64,000 nucleotides of DNA, taken from Atribacter laminatus (GTDB lineage: Bacteria; Atribacterota; Atribacteria; Atribacterales; Atribacteraceae). The DNA is taken from the NCBI RefSeq assembly GCF_015775515.1, contig NZ_CP065383.1, positions 62,001 to 126,000 of the forward strand, in the 5' to 3' direction. Positions 16,528-25,900 of this stretch are shown piece by piece (position 1 is the stretch's first letter; each line of letters begins with the position of its first letter). Position numbers and translations under genes: made by a program. The notes under the pieces are model-generated. The model was not told where the DNA came from. It made no database searches and worked only from the letters and a program-made list of their open reading frames with translations.

Positions 16528-17277
16528 TTAATACATCACCATACCACCGTTAATATGAAGCGTTTGACCGGTAATATAAGCGGCGGCTTGTGATGAAAGA
16601 AAGGCAACGGCCTCAGCTATTTCTTCTGGTTGTCCTAATCGCCCAACCGGTATTTGATTGATCCACCCTTCCTTAATTGCTTCAGGTAAATTCCGGGTCA
16701 TATCAGTATCAAAAAAACCAGGTGCAATTGCATTAACGGTGATTCCACGGGATGCAATTTCTCGGGCAAGTGATTTGGTAAAACCAATGATAGCTGCTTT
16801 GGCGGATGAGTAATTTACCTGTCCGGCATTTCCAATTACCCCCACCACTGAAGAAATATTAATGATCCGACCATACCTCCTTTTTACCATGGACTTCAAA
16901 ACACTTTTGGTGCATTGATATGTACCTTGAAGACAAACATTGAGCACCAGGTGCCAATCTTCATCTTTCATCCTTAATAGGGCCGCATCTCTGGTTAAAC
17001 CAGCATTATTCACCAAGATATCAATGTGACCCCATCTTTCTAAAACATCCTGTACCATTTTATCAATTTGTTCTTTGTTGGTTACATCAACCCGATAGGA
17101 AAAGGAATCAATACCATTTGATTGTAAATGATCTATCGTTTTTGAGAGTTCCGACTCCGGCAAAACATCACAGATTATGGGAGTTGCTCCATAACCACCT
17201 AATATTTTCGCCGTAGCAAAACCAATTCCTCTTCCAGCTCCGGTGATTATAGCAATTTGGTTTCTTAAGTCAACCAT
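16528..17277 (-). CDS. fabG: 3-oxoacyl-ACP reductase
   Basis: NADPH-dependent reduction of 3-oxoacyl-ACP in each elongation round. The 249-residue short-chain dehydrogenase shows the cofactor motif [16 protein letters not shown] (NAGLTRDA), the catalytic serine in INISSVVG and tyrosine/lysine in YSSAKAA, and the C-terminal [13 protein letters not shown]. Starts directly after the last base of the fabD stop codon. Confidence 0.96.
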   Translation of the reverse strand: MVDLRNQIAIITGAGRGIGFATAKILGGYGATPIICDVLPESELSKTIDHLQSNGIDSFSYRVDVTNKEQIDKMVQDVLERWGHIDILVNNAGLTRDAALLRMKDEDWHLVLNVCLQGTYQCTKSVLKSMVKRRYGRIINISSVVGVIGNAGQVNYSSAKAAIIGFTKSLAREIASRGITVNAIAPGFFDTDMTRNLPEAIKEGWINQIPVGRLGQPEEIAEAVAFLSSQAAAYITGQTLHINGGMVMY

Positions 17278-18216
17278 TTATGACGCCTCTTTCATCCATT
17301 CATTTAAAACTGATGCTGATTGAATTGAACGAGTCTCAACCTGACCGTATTCCCGTTTGAACAACTTTGATAACACATTTCCCGGTCCAATTTCAACAAA
17401 TCTCCGATAACCATCTTGGTAAAGTCGATCCATTATATCTTTCCATTTTACTGGGGAAACCATTTGTTGGTTCAGTAATTCTCGTATTTTTTCTGGATCG
17501 TTTAAATAATCGGCAGTAACATTACTTAAAAACCTTACCTGAGGTTGAGCTATGGAAATTTGTGACAAAATAGTTTGAAATTCATGGGCGGCTTCCCTCA
17601 TAAAAGAAGAATGAAAGGGAGCACTAACTCGCAACTCAATAATTTTTTTTGCCCCTCGCGATTTGGCATTTTCCATTACCGAAGGAACCAGGGTTTTTTC
17701 CAAGGAAAAAACCACTTGCTCTGAAGAATTATAATTGGCTATTTCAATCTTTCCGTTGTGTGAGAGTTCCTCTATCAGTGGCTTTAACTGTTGGTCTGGA
17801 AGGCCTATAACCGCAACCATCGTTCCATTCCCTGCCGGAACCGCATTCTGCATAATCTCTCCTCTTTTTCTAACTAAAAAAACGGCATCAGAAAAGTTGA
17901 TCGAACCAGCGGCAACCAACGCCGAATACTCGCCCAAACTATGGCCTGCCACAGCAACCGGCGTAAATGAAATCTTTGAACTCATTATCTGATAAATGAG
18001 CGCGCTTAGAGTTAAAAGTGCTGGTTGAGTATTATAAGTCAGGTTCAATTCCTCCTCTGGACCTTCCTGAGAAAGTTTGAGGAGGTCAACACCAATTTTT
18101 TCCTGAGCAATATTAAAAAACTCTTGAGTTTGCTGAGGGTAGTGATTTAAAAAATCTTGTACCATACCCACTCGCTGCGATCCTTGTCCAGGAAAAAGAA
18201 ATACCCATTGGTCCAT
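17278..18216 (-). CDS. fabD: Malonyl-CoA:ACP transacylase
   Basis: Charges ACP with malonate. The 312-residue protein begins FLFPGQGSQRVGM and holds the catalytic GHSLGEYSALVAAG motif; the histidine motif VSAPFHSSFM is also present. ATG 18216 with AAGGAG ten bases upstream is preferred to the open frame reaching back to 18255, which would overlap fabK. Confidence 0.96.
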   Translation of the reverse strand: MDQWVFLFPGQGSQRVGMVQDFLNHYPQQTQEFFNIAQEKIGVDLLKLSQEGPEEELNLTYNTQPALLTLSALIYQIMSSKISFTPVAVAGHSLGEYSALVAAGSINFSDAVFLVRKRGEIMQNAVPAGNGTMVAVIGLPDQQLKPLIEELSHNGKIEIANYNSSEQVVFSLEKTLVPSVMENAKSRGAKKIIELRVSAPFHSSFMREAAHEFQTILSQISIAQPQVRFLSNVTADYLNDPEKIRELLNQQMVSPVKWKDIMDRLYQDGYRRFVEIGPGNVLSKLFKREYGQVETRSIQSASVLNEWMKEAS

Positions 18217-18223
18217 TAAACGC

Positions 18224-19168
18224 CTACTCCTTCCCCAAAAGGGTGAGTCGAGCAAGGGTATTTTGAAATTCTACCAGCATATCTTGGATAATTTCAGAAA
18301 CAGGCTTAATATCATGAATCAATCCAGAAATTTGACCGGCCATTACCGAACCCTCTTCAACATCGCCTTCACAGACGGCTCGCCGTAAACTCCCTGAACC
18401 TAAAGCTTCTATTTCTTCCCGGCTTGCTCGATGTGTTTCCAGTTCTTCAAACTTTCTGGTCAATCTATTTTTTAAACAACGAACTGGATGACCGGTACTC
18501 ATTCCGGTCATTATTGTCGATCGATCTTGGGAATTGACTATAGCTTCTTTATAAAAAGGATGGATACTACATTCATTCGAACAAACAAAACGGGTTCCAA
18601 CCTGTACTCCTTCTGCTCCCAAGGCAAATACTGCCGCCATCCCACGACCGTCACCAATGCCTCCAGCAGCAATCACCGGGATATCAAGAGCATCAACCAT
18701 TTGCGGCACCAGGCACATGGTAGTAATTTCTCCGATATGACCTCCCGATTCCATTCCTTCTGCAATAATGGCTCGAATGCCATGACGTACAAGTCTTTTT
18801 GCCAATTGAACGGAAGCAACAACTGGGATGGTTATTATCCCTCTTTCGGAAAAATCATCAATTAAGCGAGAAGGGTTCCCGGCGCCGGTGGTGACGATTG
18901 GGACTCGTTCTTCTTTAACAACTTCGATTTGCTCGTTGATATGGGGAGAAAGAAGCATGAGGTTCACTCCGTAAGGTTTCTCAGTTAGAGTTCGAACCTG
19001 GTGAATATTTTCCCGAAGCTCATTCGCATCCATTCCACCAGCTCCAATAATCCCCAACCCACCTGCATTGGAAACTGCTGCTACCAGGGGTGCTGTTGAA
19101 ACCCAAGCCATGCCTCCTTGCAGAATGGGATAATTTATTCCTAACACTTTGGTGACACGAGTCTCCAT
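18224..19168 (-). CDS. fabK: Enoyl-ACP reductase II, flavoprotein FabK type
   Basis: Reduces trans-2-enoyl-ACP at the end of each cycle using FMN. The 314 residues have the 2-nitropropane dioxygenase-like barrel: LGINYPILQGGMAWVST, AGGLGIIGAG, IIAEGMESGGHIGE, PVIAAGGIGDGRG and GAEGVQVGTRF. ATG 19168 lies seven bases after AAGGAG. It heads the surviving fab cluster; no fabH, fabF or regulator gene precedes it, and a repeat island separates it from plsX. Confidence 0.93.
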   Translation of the reverse strand: METRVTKVLGINYPILQGGMAWVSTAPLVAAVSNAGGLGIIGAGGMDANELRENIHQVRTLTEKPYGVNLMLLSPHINEQIEVVKEERVPIVTTGAGNPSRLIDDFSERGIITIPVVASVQLAKRLVRHGIRAIIAEGMESGGHIGEITTMCLVPQMVDALDIPVIAAGGIGDGRGMAAVFALGAEGVQVGTRFVCSNECSIHPFYKEAIVNSQDRSTIMTGMSTGHPVRCLKNRLTRKFEELETHRASREEIEALGSGSLRRAVCEGDVEEGSVMAGQISGLIHDIKPVSEIIQDMLVEFQNTLARLTLLGKE

Positions 19169-19362
19169 CCTATCTCTCCTTCGTTTCAGGTCAGCTATAA
19201 TAATCAATATCCCTTATCTTTACATATGTTAATAGGTTCTAATAGAATATTTTCCTTAAAACAAAACCTCCCACTACGAGGTCACGGTTTGCATATTTAA
19301 TAGTAAAGTCGTTTACCTGAACGGCGCTATTCCGAATTAAGATTTCATCTGACACAGCAGGT

Positions 19363-19404
19363 GTCATCCTGAACTCTCCTTATTGAGGACGCGAGGGCCT
19401 CACC
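19363..19404 (+). repeat. R1 hairpin repeat, degenerate copy
   Basis: Begins GTCATCCTGAA and ends GCGAGGGCCTCACC; the centre keeps TGAGGAC but the outer stem is damaged. Plus orientation, first of the island. Confidence 0.6.
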
Positions 19405-19440
19405 TTTTAATTCTTTACTCTTTATAAAAATATTTTAAAG

Positions 19441-19490
19441 GATGAGATTCTCACTCGTCCGGCAAAAACAACGGACTCCTCAGAATGAGG
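19441..19490 (-). repeat. R1 hairpin repeat, ATTCT/AGAAT
   Basis: On the minus strand begins TCATTCTGAGGAGTCCG and ends GTGAGAATCTCATC. GTCCG pairs with CGGAC around a T-rich loop. Confidence 0.75.
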
Positions 19491-19500
19491 AAATGGGCTT

Positions 19501-19554
19501 AAGAGATTGCCACATCGTCCAGCCAAAGAACGGTTGGACTCCTCGCAATGACGG
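19501..19554 (-). repeat. R1 hairpin repeat, ATTGC/GCAAT
   Basis: Starts 10 bases after the previous copy in the same orientation. The inner arms GTCCAACC and GGCTGGAC pair at seven of eight positions. Confidence 0.75.
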
Positions 19555-19725
19555 ATTTAGATAGGTATTTTTCATCCTCATTTGATACCATCAAGTGGGA
19601 TGAGACCCTGTTCTCAATATCATCCGTTGTCAATATGCGTTATAAATAACTTCTCTCTCTATATATCATTATCTATCTTTTTAAGCAATGTTTTCGCATG
19701 GGAAATAGCATCTCTTTTAATCCTT

Positions 19726-20712
19726 TTACTGAATACAGTTAAGATGTGATAACCCGTCACGAATTCTTTCTGCCATTTTTTGCTCGACTAAATCTTTCGC
19801 CCGGAAAATAGCACTGGTGAGGTCTCGAGCTCTTGATTTTCCGTGACAAACCATACAAATACCTTCAACACCTAGCAAAGGAGCACCACCAATTTCGCTT
19901 CGATCAAATCTTTTCCATACTTCTTTCAGTCTTTTTCTGAGCTCTTCATCGACTATGTGCAAAAACAACATATTATTAATAAATTCAAGAAGTCCTTCTC
20001 CAAATTTTAACAAGGCATTTCCGGTAAAACCATCACAGACAACGACATCAGCTTTCCCATCGATAATGTCATGGCCTTCTACATTTCCAATAAATTCAAA
20101 ATTGAGGAAATCGCAGCGGTTTTTAAAATATTGATAAGCACTTTTTACCAGCTCGTTCCCTTTTCCTTCTTCTTCTCCAATAGTTAAAAGCCCTACCCGA
20201 GGGCGTTCGATGTTTAAAGCCGCTTTGGCGTATTCGGCTCCCATAACACCGAAATGAAGGAGTTGCTTTGGTTTGCAATCAACATTGGCCCCAACGTCAA
20301 GCAAGACTGTGCTTGAATCGACATTCGGTATCAAAGTGGCAATCGCCGGACGCTCAATATCGGCTATCCGTTGCAGACCAAACCAAGCAGCGGCCATTAA
20401 AGCTCCACTATTCCCAGCTGATATAAAAGCATCGATTTTTTTCTGAGCTAAAAGTTGCACTCCCCGAACAATAGTTGATTGCGGTTTTTTTCGAATAGCT
20501 TCAGCTGGATGTTCTTTCATTTCAATGACTTGGGGTGTGTCTTCAATCGGGAAAAGGTCTTCGTTCATGTTTAATTCGCTATAGAGAGGAGATAATTTCT
20601 GTTTCGAGCCAATAACAATTAACTCCAAGTCATTGAAAACCGCATTTTTAATACCCTTCAATATTTCTACCGGGGCATAATCTCCTCCCCAGGCATCAAC
20701 AGCTATTTTCAT
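19726..20712 (-). CDS. plsX: Phosphate acyltransferase PlsX
   Basis: Makes acyl-phosphate from acyl-ACP for phospholipid synthesis with PlsY. The 328-residue protein shows IAVDAWGGDYAP (family MDAMGGD, here with Trp), AFISAGNSGALMAAAWF, LLDVGANVDCKP and VVCDGFTGNALLKFGEG. Follows rpmF by 12 bases. In many bacteria plsX is followed by fabH; here a repeat island comes instead. Confidence 0.95.
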   Translation of the reverse strand: MKIAVDAWGGDYAPVEILKGIKNAVFNDLELIVIGSKQKLSPLYSELNMNEDLFPIEDTPQVIEMKEHPAEAIRKKPQSTIVRGVQLLAQKKIDAFISAGNSGALMAAAWFGLQRIADIERPAIATLIPNVDSSTVLLDVGANVDCKPKQLLHFGVMGAEYAKAALNIERPRVGLLTIGEEEGKGNELVKSAYQYFKNRCDFLNFEFIGNVEGHDIIDGKADVVVCDGFTGNALLKFGEGLLEFINNMLFLHIVDEELRKRLKEVWKRFDRSEIGGAPLLGVEGICMVCHGKSRARDLTSAIFRAKDLVEQKMAERIRDGLSHLNCIQ

Positions 20713-20724
20713 ACTGGTCTCCGG

Positions 20725-20904
20725 TTACTCTTTAGATTTGATAACCTGCTTCCCCTTATAATAACCACAGGCTGGGCAAACCCGATGCGAAAGACGTAGA
20801 GCGTGACAGTGGGAACATTCAATCAGATTTGGAGCCTTTACCACCCAATGAGTTCTTCTTTTGTCACGATTTGATCGTGAAGTTTTATTAGTAAGATTTG
20901 CCAT
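20725..20904 (-). CDS. rpmF: Ribosomal protein L32
   Basis: A 59-residue large-subunit protein with the family's zinc ribbon: ECSHCHALRLSHRVCPACGYY (two CxxC pairs) after a basic N-terminus (TSRSNRDKRRTHW). GGGAGGA stands upstream of ATG 20904. The conserved order yceD-rpmF-plsX is kept, but 800 bases of repeats separate it from yceD. Confidence 0.95.
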   Translation of the reverse strand: MANLTNKTSRSNRDKRRTHWVVKAPNLIECSHCHALRLSHRVCPACGYYKGKQVIKSKE

Positions 20905-21024
20905 GTATATGTCCTCCCTTAAACGTATACCTTTTGAGTTCTGGTAATCGTTTTATTCTAAAATCATCCACATATTATAAGCAATCTATTCTATCCTGAA
21001 AATCCACTAATGCTTAAAAATGCC

Positions 21025-21063
21025 GTCATCCTGAGCGGTGCTTTTCCGCGTGAGGATCTCATC
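21025..21063 (+). repeat. R1 hairpin repeat, ATCCT/AGGAT
   Basis: Short inner stem GCGG/CCGC around TGCTTTT; ends with GTGAGGATCTCATC. Confidence 0.78.
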
Positions 21064-21076
21064 TGACACCTCGGGT

Positions 21077-21119
21077 GTCATCCTGAGCCCTCGCTTTTCA
21101 AGGACGTGAGGATCTCATC
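21077..21119 (+). repeat. R1 hairpin repeat, ATCCT/AGGAT
   Basis: Follows the previous copy by 13 bases in the same orientation. Outer arms intact; the inner arms are partly mismatched (GCCCTC against AAGGAC). Confidence 0.75.
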
Positions 21120-21145
21120 TTTTATTTATTTTAAAAAAATTCTAA

Positions 21146-21187
21146 ATGAGATTGCCACGTCGCACAGGACACTCCTCGCAATGACGG
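21146..21187 (-). repeat. R1 hairpin repeat, ATTGC/GCAAT, empty-site reference
   Basis: ATGAGATTGCCACGTCGC ... CTCCTCGCAATGACGG, almost identical to the split copy at 5099-5302 but without the insertion. It thus shows the sequence before transposition. Confidence 0.8.
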
Positions 21188-21199
21188 AGCGAAAAAAAT

Positions 21200-21239
21200 C
21201 AAATCCCCCCTTACCCCCTTTTCTAAAGGGGGAAATTGA
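21200..21239 (+). repeat. R2 repeat
   Basis: CAAATCCCCCCTTACCCCC followed by TTTTCTAAAGGGGG and AAATTGA. Follows an R1 copy after GAGCGAAAAAAAT, as at 5443. The downstream bases TCAGCG.ATACATAT are also shared with the copy at 5443. Confidence 0.65.
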
Positions 21240-21368
21240 TCAGCGTATACATATTTTCAATTTTCATCTGGTGCCACGAAAGTGGCATTAGGGTTTATCC
21301 TGAAAACACCGGAATGATTTTTTATTGGTAAACCATATTGAACAATTAACCAGGATCACATTCTGGGC

Positions 21369-21471
21369 TTTCACCCTCATCCTCACCTTCCCATCAAGGG
21401 AGAAGGAACTCTGAATTCTTTTGTTCTTTTTTCCCTCGCCCCTCCGTGGGAGAGGGTCAGGGTGAGGGGGG
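21369..21471. repeat. D-type repeat pair (ACCCTCATCC ... AAGGGAGAAGG)
   Basis: TTTCACCCTCATCC with CCCATCAAGGGAGAAGG, then, after 24 bases, CCCTCGCCCCTCCGTGGGAG with AGGGTCAGGGTGAGGG. The two halves are related and face each other. Related units stand at 34114, 37860 and 62982. Confidence 0.6.
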
Positions 21472-21700
21472 CAACTCATTTTCATCCTCATCTGGTGCGG
21501 ATAACGACACCAAGTTTACCCTTTTATATTAAAAATGAAAACTCATTATAATAGAATACCCTTCCAATAATCAAGAGTAACTAATTATGGGAAAATACAC
21601 ATCTCAAATTGGGGTCGGTTTTGATTGCCCCATAGTATAAAATACTTTATTCTATATTGCAAACTATGGTAAATAGTTATGATATCAGTTCATTTAAACT

Positions 21701-22240
21701 TTATTTTTCAAGTTTAATTTTTCTTAAAGCTGCCAGGCGCGGATCGATATTGGTTTTTTTGCAATCACAATGACTTTGATTGAGATTTATTCCACAGATT
21801 GGACACAATCCCTGACACTCTTCAGCACAAATCGGTTTCATTGGAAAATAAACCAACAAAGCATCGATAACTCCTCTTTCTATATCTATTTCCGCATCCT
21901 CTTCATGATAATAATACATATCATCAGCACTTTTGGCTTCTGCTTCGAAATCCGATTCTCGGGTAATCCGGTCAAGATTACGAAATTCAAGTTTTAGAGG
22001 AGCTTCCATTTTATGGATAAAAGGTTCGAGACATCGAGAACAAGGAAAAATCAAAGCAGTTTCAATTTTTCCTTCCAGCAACAGTCCCGGACCAAAATTG
22101 GTTACTGTCAAATCCACTCGAACTGGCTGAGCAAAGGGAATTTTTTCTTCACCAAAAGAAAGCGGCGGAAAGTTTTTACTGAGACTTTCTTTGCTTGTCC
22201 ATCCCACCTCTTTCTTTACATCACCGATATAAACCTTCAT
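21701..22240 (-). CDS. yceD: YceD/DUF177 family protein
   Basis: The DUF177 family is linked to 23S rRNA accumulation and almost always precedes rpmF. The 179-residue product has PCSRCLEP in the middle and a C-terminal cysteine cluster (CAEECQGLCPICG, then CDC), which could bind metal. ATG 22240 is preceded by GGAG inside the end of ackA, overlapping region two bases after the ackA stop. The exact biochemical role is unknown in the family. Confidence 0.9.
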   Translation of the reverse strand: MKVYIGDVKKEVGWTSKESLSKNFPPLSFGEEKIPFAQPVRVDLTVTNFGPGLLLEGKIETALIFPCSRCLEPFIHKMEAPLKLEFRNLDRITRESDFEAEAKSADDMYYYHEEDAEIDIERGVIDALLVYFPMKPICAEECQGLCPICGINLNQSHCDCKKTNIDPRLAALRKIKLEK

Positions 22241-22242
22241 AA

Positions 22243-23460
22243 TCATCTCTCCAAATCATGAACTAACTGGTAGGTATCCAAGGCAATCATGAACTCCTCA
22301 TTGGTTGGAATAACCATAAGTTTAACCTTCGATTGTTCAGAGTTTATGAAAGCCTCCCTCCTCCTTACGGTATTTTTATCTTTATCTATAGAAATTCCTA
22401 AAGGTTCAAGACCCTCACAAATGGTTTTTCTAATATAAGATGAATTTTCTCCTATGCCAGCTGTGAAAACAATTCCATCCAGATCTCCAAGAATAGCATA
22501 ATAAGCTCCAATATATTTTTTGGCTCGATAGGCTATGATATCGAGCGTTAGCTGGGCACGATGATTGGTTGGAGCTGCAGCTTCGATATCACGAGTATCG
22601 CTTGAAATTCCCGATATCCCAACTACACCACTTTTCTTATTTAAGATCTGATCCATTTCTTTCGTCGAAAGGTTCTCCTTCTCCATCAAATAGAGGAGAA
22701 TATAGGGGTCTAAATCTCCGGAACGAGTTCCCATAACTAAACCTTCCAAGGGAGTAAAACCCATTGATGTATCAATTGATTTCCCGTTTTTAATCGCGGT
22801 AAAACTAACTCCGCTACCCATATGACAGGTTATCAAACGCAGCTTGGAAGGGTCTTTATCCATCATCTTAGCTGCTCTTCCAGCCACATATCGATGCGAA
22901 GTACCGTGGAAACCATAACGACGGATACCAAATTTTTCATAATATTCATAGGGTATAGCATAGATATAGGCATACTCAGGAATAGTGCCATGAAAAGCAG
23001 TATCAAATACGGCTATCTGAGGGGCTTTTGGCATAAGAGCCTGACAGGCTTCAATTCCAGAAATATTTGGTGGGTTATGAAGGGGTGCTAACTCTGAACA
23101 GGCTCGAATGGTTTTCAAAACCTCATCATCAATAAGAATTGAAGCAGTAAACTTTTCTCCCCCATGGACAACCCGATGACCAACAGCATCAATTTCTGAT
23201 GGATCCTTAATAACCCCAATTTCAGGATCGGTCATCACTTCGATAATCCATTCCAATGCAATCCGGTGGTTCGGAACCTCCCTCTCTTTGGAATAGGATA
23301 CTTGATGGTTGGTTTTATATTCGAGACGAGAACCTGGAATGCCGATCCTCTCTACTAATCCTTTGGCAATAACTTGATTATCGGTATTATCATTCATGCT
23401 GAGCAACTCATATTTAACCGTTGAACTCCCGCAATTTACCACTAAAATATTCAATTTCAA
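22243..23460 (-). CDS. ackA: Acetate kinase
   Basis: Interconverts acetyl phosphate + ADP and acetate + ATP. The 405-residue protein starts with the phosphate-binding VVNCGSSTVKYEL and has HRVVHGGEKF, FDTAFHGTIP, RRYGFHGTSHRYV and FTAGIGENSSYIR. TTG is the apparent start, shortly after AAGGGATGA. Together with pta it forms the acetate-producing, ATP-yielding route of fermentative metabolism. Confidence 0.97.
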   Translation of the reverse strand: MKLNILVVNCGSSTVKYELLSMNDNTDNQVIAKGLVERIGIPGSRLEYKTNHQVSYSKEREVPNHRIALEWIIEVMTDPEIGVIKDPSEIDAVGHRVVHGGEKFTASILIDDEVLKTIRACSELAPLHNPPNISGIEACQALMPKAPQIAVFDTAFHGTIPEYAYIYAIPYEYYEKFGIRRYGFHGTSHRYVAGRAAKMMDKDPSKLRLITCHMGSGVSFTAIKNGKSIDTSMGFTPLEGLVMGTRSGDLDPYILLYLMEKENLSTKEMDQILNKKSGVVGISGISSDTRDIEAAAPTNHRAQLTLDIIAYRAKKYIGAYYAILGDLDGIVFTAGIGENSSYIRKTICEGLEPLGISIDKDKNTVRRREAFINSEQSKVKLMVIPTNEEFMIALDTYQLVHDLER

Positions 23461-23573
23461 TCATCCCTTTTCTTCGAATTATTTTCCTTCAAATTTATTC
23501 CAAAGATGAATTCTAATCAATAAATGTCCTTCCCCTCACAAAAATGAAATACCTTCTTTGAAAAAAAAATAAC

Positions 23574-24569
23574 CTAAAATTGCGTTTGCAAAACCGTCAC
23601 GGCAATTTGATCAACGATGTCTTGCGCTTTACATCCTCGCGACAAATCATTAACCGGTTTAGCCAACCCTTGCAATATTGGTCCTATGGCAGTTGCTCGA
23701 GCCAAGCGTTCGGTTAGTTTGTAACAAATATTTCCAGCATTGAGATCGGGGAAAATAAGAACATTCGCTTTCCCTGCTACCTTACTTCCAGGAGCTTTTT
23801 TGTCCCCGACTGAGGGAACCAAAGCAGCATCTCCTTGCAGCTCACCGTCGATAAGCAGTTCGGGTTTTAAAGAATGAGCAATTGCCGTCGCTTCGATAAC
23901 CTTATCAACCAACTCGTGTCGGGCGCTTCCTTTGGTAGAAAAAGAAAGCATGGCGACTATCGGCTCAACACCTAAGAGCTGAATTGCCGAACGAGCGGTC
24001 GTGAGGGCAATATGAGCAAGTTCTTCCGAGTTAGGGTTAGGATTGAATCCAGAATCAGCATAGAGAAATACTCCATTTGACCCATATGGACAATCAGGAA
24101 CAACCATCAGGAAGCAGCTTGAGGCCAATTTTACTCCAGGAGTAGTTTTAATGATCTGCAAAGCCGGACGGATAACATCGGGACTGGAAAGTGATGCTCC
24201 CGATACAATCCCATCTATGCGATCATGGTAAAGCATCATGCACGCATAATACATGCTGCTTTCTAGCCATTGCTCAGCCTGTTCTTGGGTAAGACCCTTT
24301 CCCTTACGCAACTCGTAAAGTGATTGAACGTATTCGGATCTTTGTTGGTCTTTTTTATGATCGATTATTTCAACTCCGGATAGAGAAATTCCTAAACTTT
24401 TTGATTTTTGTTCGATAATGGTTGGATCACCAACTAATTGAATAGCTGCGACTTGATCTCGGGTTGCGATTTCTGCCGCCTGAAGAACTCTTTCGTCGTC
24501 ATATTCGGGAAGCGCTATGGTTTTTTTAAGGCTTTTCGCACGGTTACGGATTTCTTCCAAAACATTCAT
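23574..24569 (-). CDS. pta: Phosphate acetyltransferase
   Basis: Converts acetyl-CoA to acetyl phosphate for AckA. The 331-residue protein is the short single-domain type, with ALPEYDDERVLQAA, IVSGASLSSPDVIRPALQII, ELLIDGELQGDAALVP and the C-terminal ANVLIFPDLNAGNICYKL and GPILQGLAKPVNDLSRGC, all typical of Pta rather than phosphate butyryltransferase. It lies 110 bases upstream of ackA on the same strand. Confidence 0.94.
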   Translation of the reverse strand: MNVLEEIRNRAKSLKKTIALPEYDDERVLQAAEIATRDQVAAIQLVGDPTIIEQKSKSLGISLSGVEIIDHKKDQQRSEYVQSLYELRKGKGLTQEQAEQWLESSMYYACMMLYHDRIDGIVSGASLSSPDVIRPALQIIKTTPGVKLASSCFLMVVPDCPYGSNGVFLYADSGFNPNPNSEELAHIALTTARSAIQLLGVEPIVAMLSFSTKGSARHELVDKVIEATAIAHSLKPELLIDGELQGDAALVPSVGDKKAPGSKVAGKANVLIFPDLNAGNICYKLTERLARATAIGPILQGLAKPVNDLSRGCKAQDIVDQIAVTVLQTQF

Positions 24570-24723
24570 TCCATCCTTGTCTCCCTTCTCAATCCCCTAT
24601 TGGGTTTTTATTAAATCTCTAACCTAAAAAAACCTTAATTTTCTAAAAAAGAATATGAAACAAGCTTTTTAGTTTACCATAAAAAGACTCATTTCTCTAA
24701 GAACTGTCATGCAACCACCTGCC

Positions 24724-25200
24724 CTAAACTCGGAATTTCTTCCTTAAATTTTTTTCCACGATCTCCGGGACCAACCCTCGAATACATCCCCCGAACTGGG
24801 CAATTTCTTTAACGACGGTTGAGTTCAAGTAGGAATATTCAGTACTGGTTGGGAGAAGAAATGTTTCTACCTCTGGGCATATTTTGCGATTAGTAATGGC
24901 AATTTGAGTTTCATATTCGTAATCAGATATTGCTCTCAAACCACGTAGAATAATACGGCAATTTTTTTGTCGCGCAAATTGCACCAAAAGACCCTGAAAT
25001 ATCTCAACCGTAACATTATTTAGGCCTTTGGTTGCTTCCAACATCATAGCTTCCCGTTCTTCCACGGTAAACAGAGGCTTTTTGTTAGGATTTTTTAAAA
25101 GACCCACAATCAAGCTATCAAATATTTTACTTCCACGAATGATAATATCAAGGTGTCCATTGGTCACCGGATCAAAACTACCAGGATAAATCGCTATCAA
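24724..25200 (-). CDS. coaD: Phosphopantetheine adenylyltransferase
   Basis: Penultimate step of coenzyme A synthesis. The 158-residue nucleotidyltransferase has AIYPGSFDPVTNGHLDII (with the HxGH-like TNGH), RGLRAISDYEYE and STEYSYLNSTVVKEIA. rsmD-coaD is a widespread gene pair, as here; coaBC of the same pathway lies at 36303. Confidence 0.96.
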   Translation of the reverse strand: MIAIYPGSFDPVTNGHLDIIIRGSKIFDSLIVGLLKNPNKKPLFTVEEREAMMLEATKGLNNVTVEIFQGLLVQFARQKNCRIILRGLRAISDYEYETQIAITNRKICPEVETFLLPTSTEYSYLNSTVVKEIAQFGGCIRGLVPEIVEKNLRKKFRV

Positions 25201-25263
25201 TATACCTCTTCCTTTCTATAAGTTTCCCAAGTTTCCTCAACCTGATGGCAGCCCTCCCATTTA

Positions 25264-25815
25264 TCAAAAACTACCAAACATTAAAACACTGTCGCCGTAG
25301 GTTCGGCGATTAGCCTGATAAAAAGAACATTCAAATAATGCGCTGGATTTTTTTGAAAAACGGATAACAATTAAACTGTTTTTTACCAACTCAAATAAAT
25401 TATACATTTTTTCCAATACTTCAACAGGATTAGTCGAAAAGGGAGGGTCAAGGAAGACGATATTTGGAGGATCAACTTTGGGAACCCAGCGTTTTAAGTT
25501 GAAAAAATCTGCATAGAGAACTTGGGTTTGGTCCCGAAAACCACACAGCTCAACATTTCTTCGAATCACGGTAGTCATTTTCAAATCCTTTTCAACAAAA
25601 AAAACCTTGCCAGCTCCTCGGCTTAAGGCTTCAAGGCCTATCACCCCTGATCCGGCGAATATATCCCATACAATAGAATTTTCTAACGATAAAGGAGGTA
25701 TTAAATCAAACAAGGTTTTTCGAAGAAATGACTGCATCGGACGAGTCTTTTGATTCCGAGGTCCGATAATTTTTCGATTTTTGATTAACCCTCCGGTTAT
25801 ATGCAGATACCCCAT
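25264..25815 (-). CDS. rsmD: 16S rRNA (guanine966-N2)-methyltransferase
   Basis: Methylates G966 in the small subunit. The 183-residue protein shows ITGGLIKNRKI, TRPMQSFLRKTLF, VWDIFAGSGVIGLEALSRGA (cofactor site) and the catalytic FLDPPFS (DPPF/Y). Precedes coaD. Confidence 0.94.
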   Translation of the reverse strand: MGYLHITGGLIKNRKIIGPRNQKTRPMQSFLRKTLFDLIPPLSLENSIVWDIFAGSGVIGLEALSRGAGKVFFVEKDLKMTTVIRRNVELCGFRDQTQVLYADFFNLKRWVPKVDPPNIVFLDPPFSTNPVEVLEKMYNLFELVKNSLIVIRFSKKSSALFECSFYQANRRTYGDSVLMFGSF

Positions 25816-25900
25816 GCTAAACCTACCCGTCTTTTTAGATTAACACGATGAGTGACGAATAAATACATACCCACTCCTTTCCTTAAAATATTGGTTTCGT

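Larger units (their letters stand above)
19169..19725. repeat. Repeat island 2
   Basis: Non-coding stretch of about 560 bases between plsX and fabK holding three R1 copies (plus, minus, minus). fabH, usual in this place, is absent and I find no remnant of it. The rest is AT-rich with no recognisable signal apart from the leader of fabK. Confidence 0.7.
20905..21700. repeat. Repeat island 3
   Basis: Non-coding stretch of about 800 bases between yceD and rpmF holding three R1 copies (plus, plus, minus), one R2 and a D-type repeat pair. The two short reading frames here are made of repeat sequence and are not believable genes. Confidence 0.75.

Noticed and set aside
21106-21491. Two short ORFs on opposite strands
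   Set aside because: Both consist of R1, R2 and D repeat sequence.
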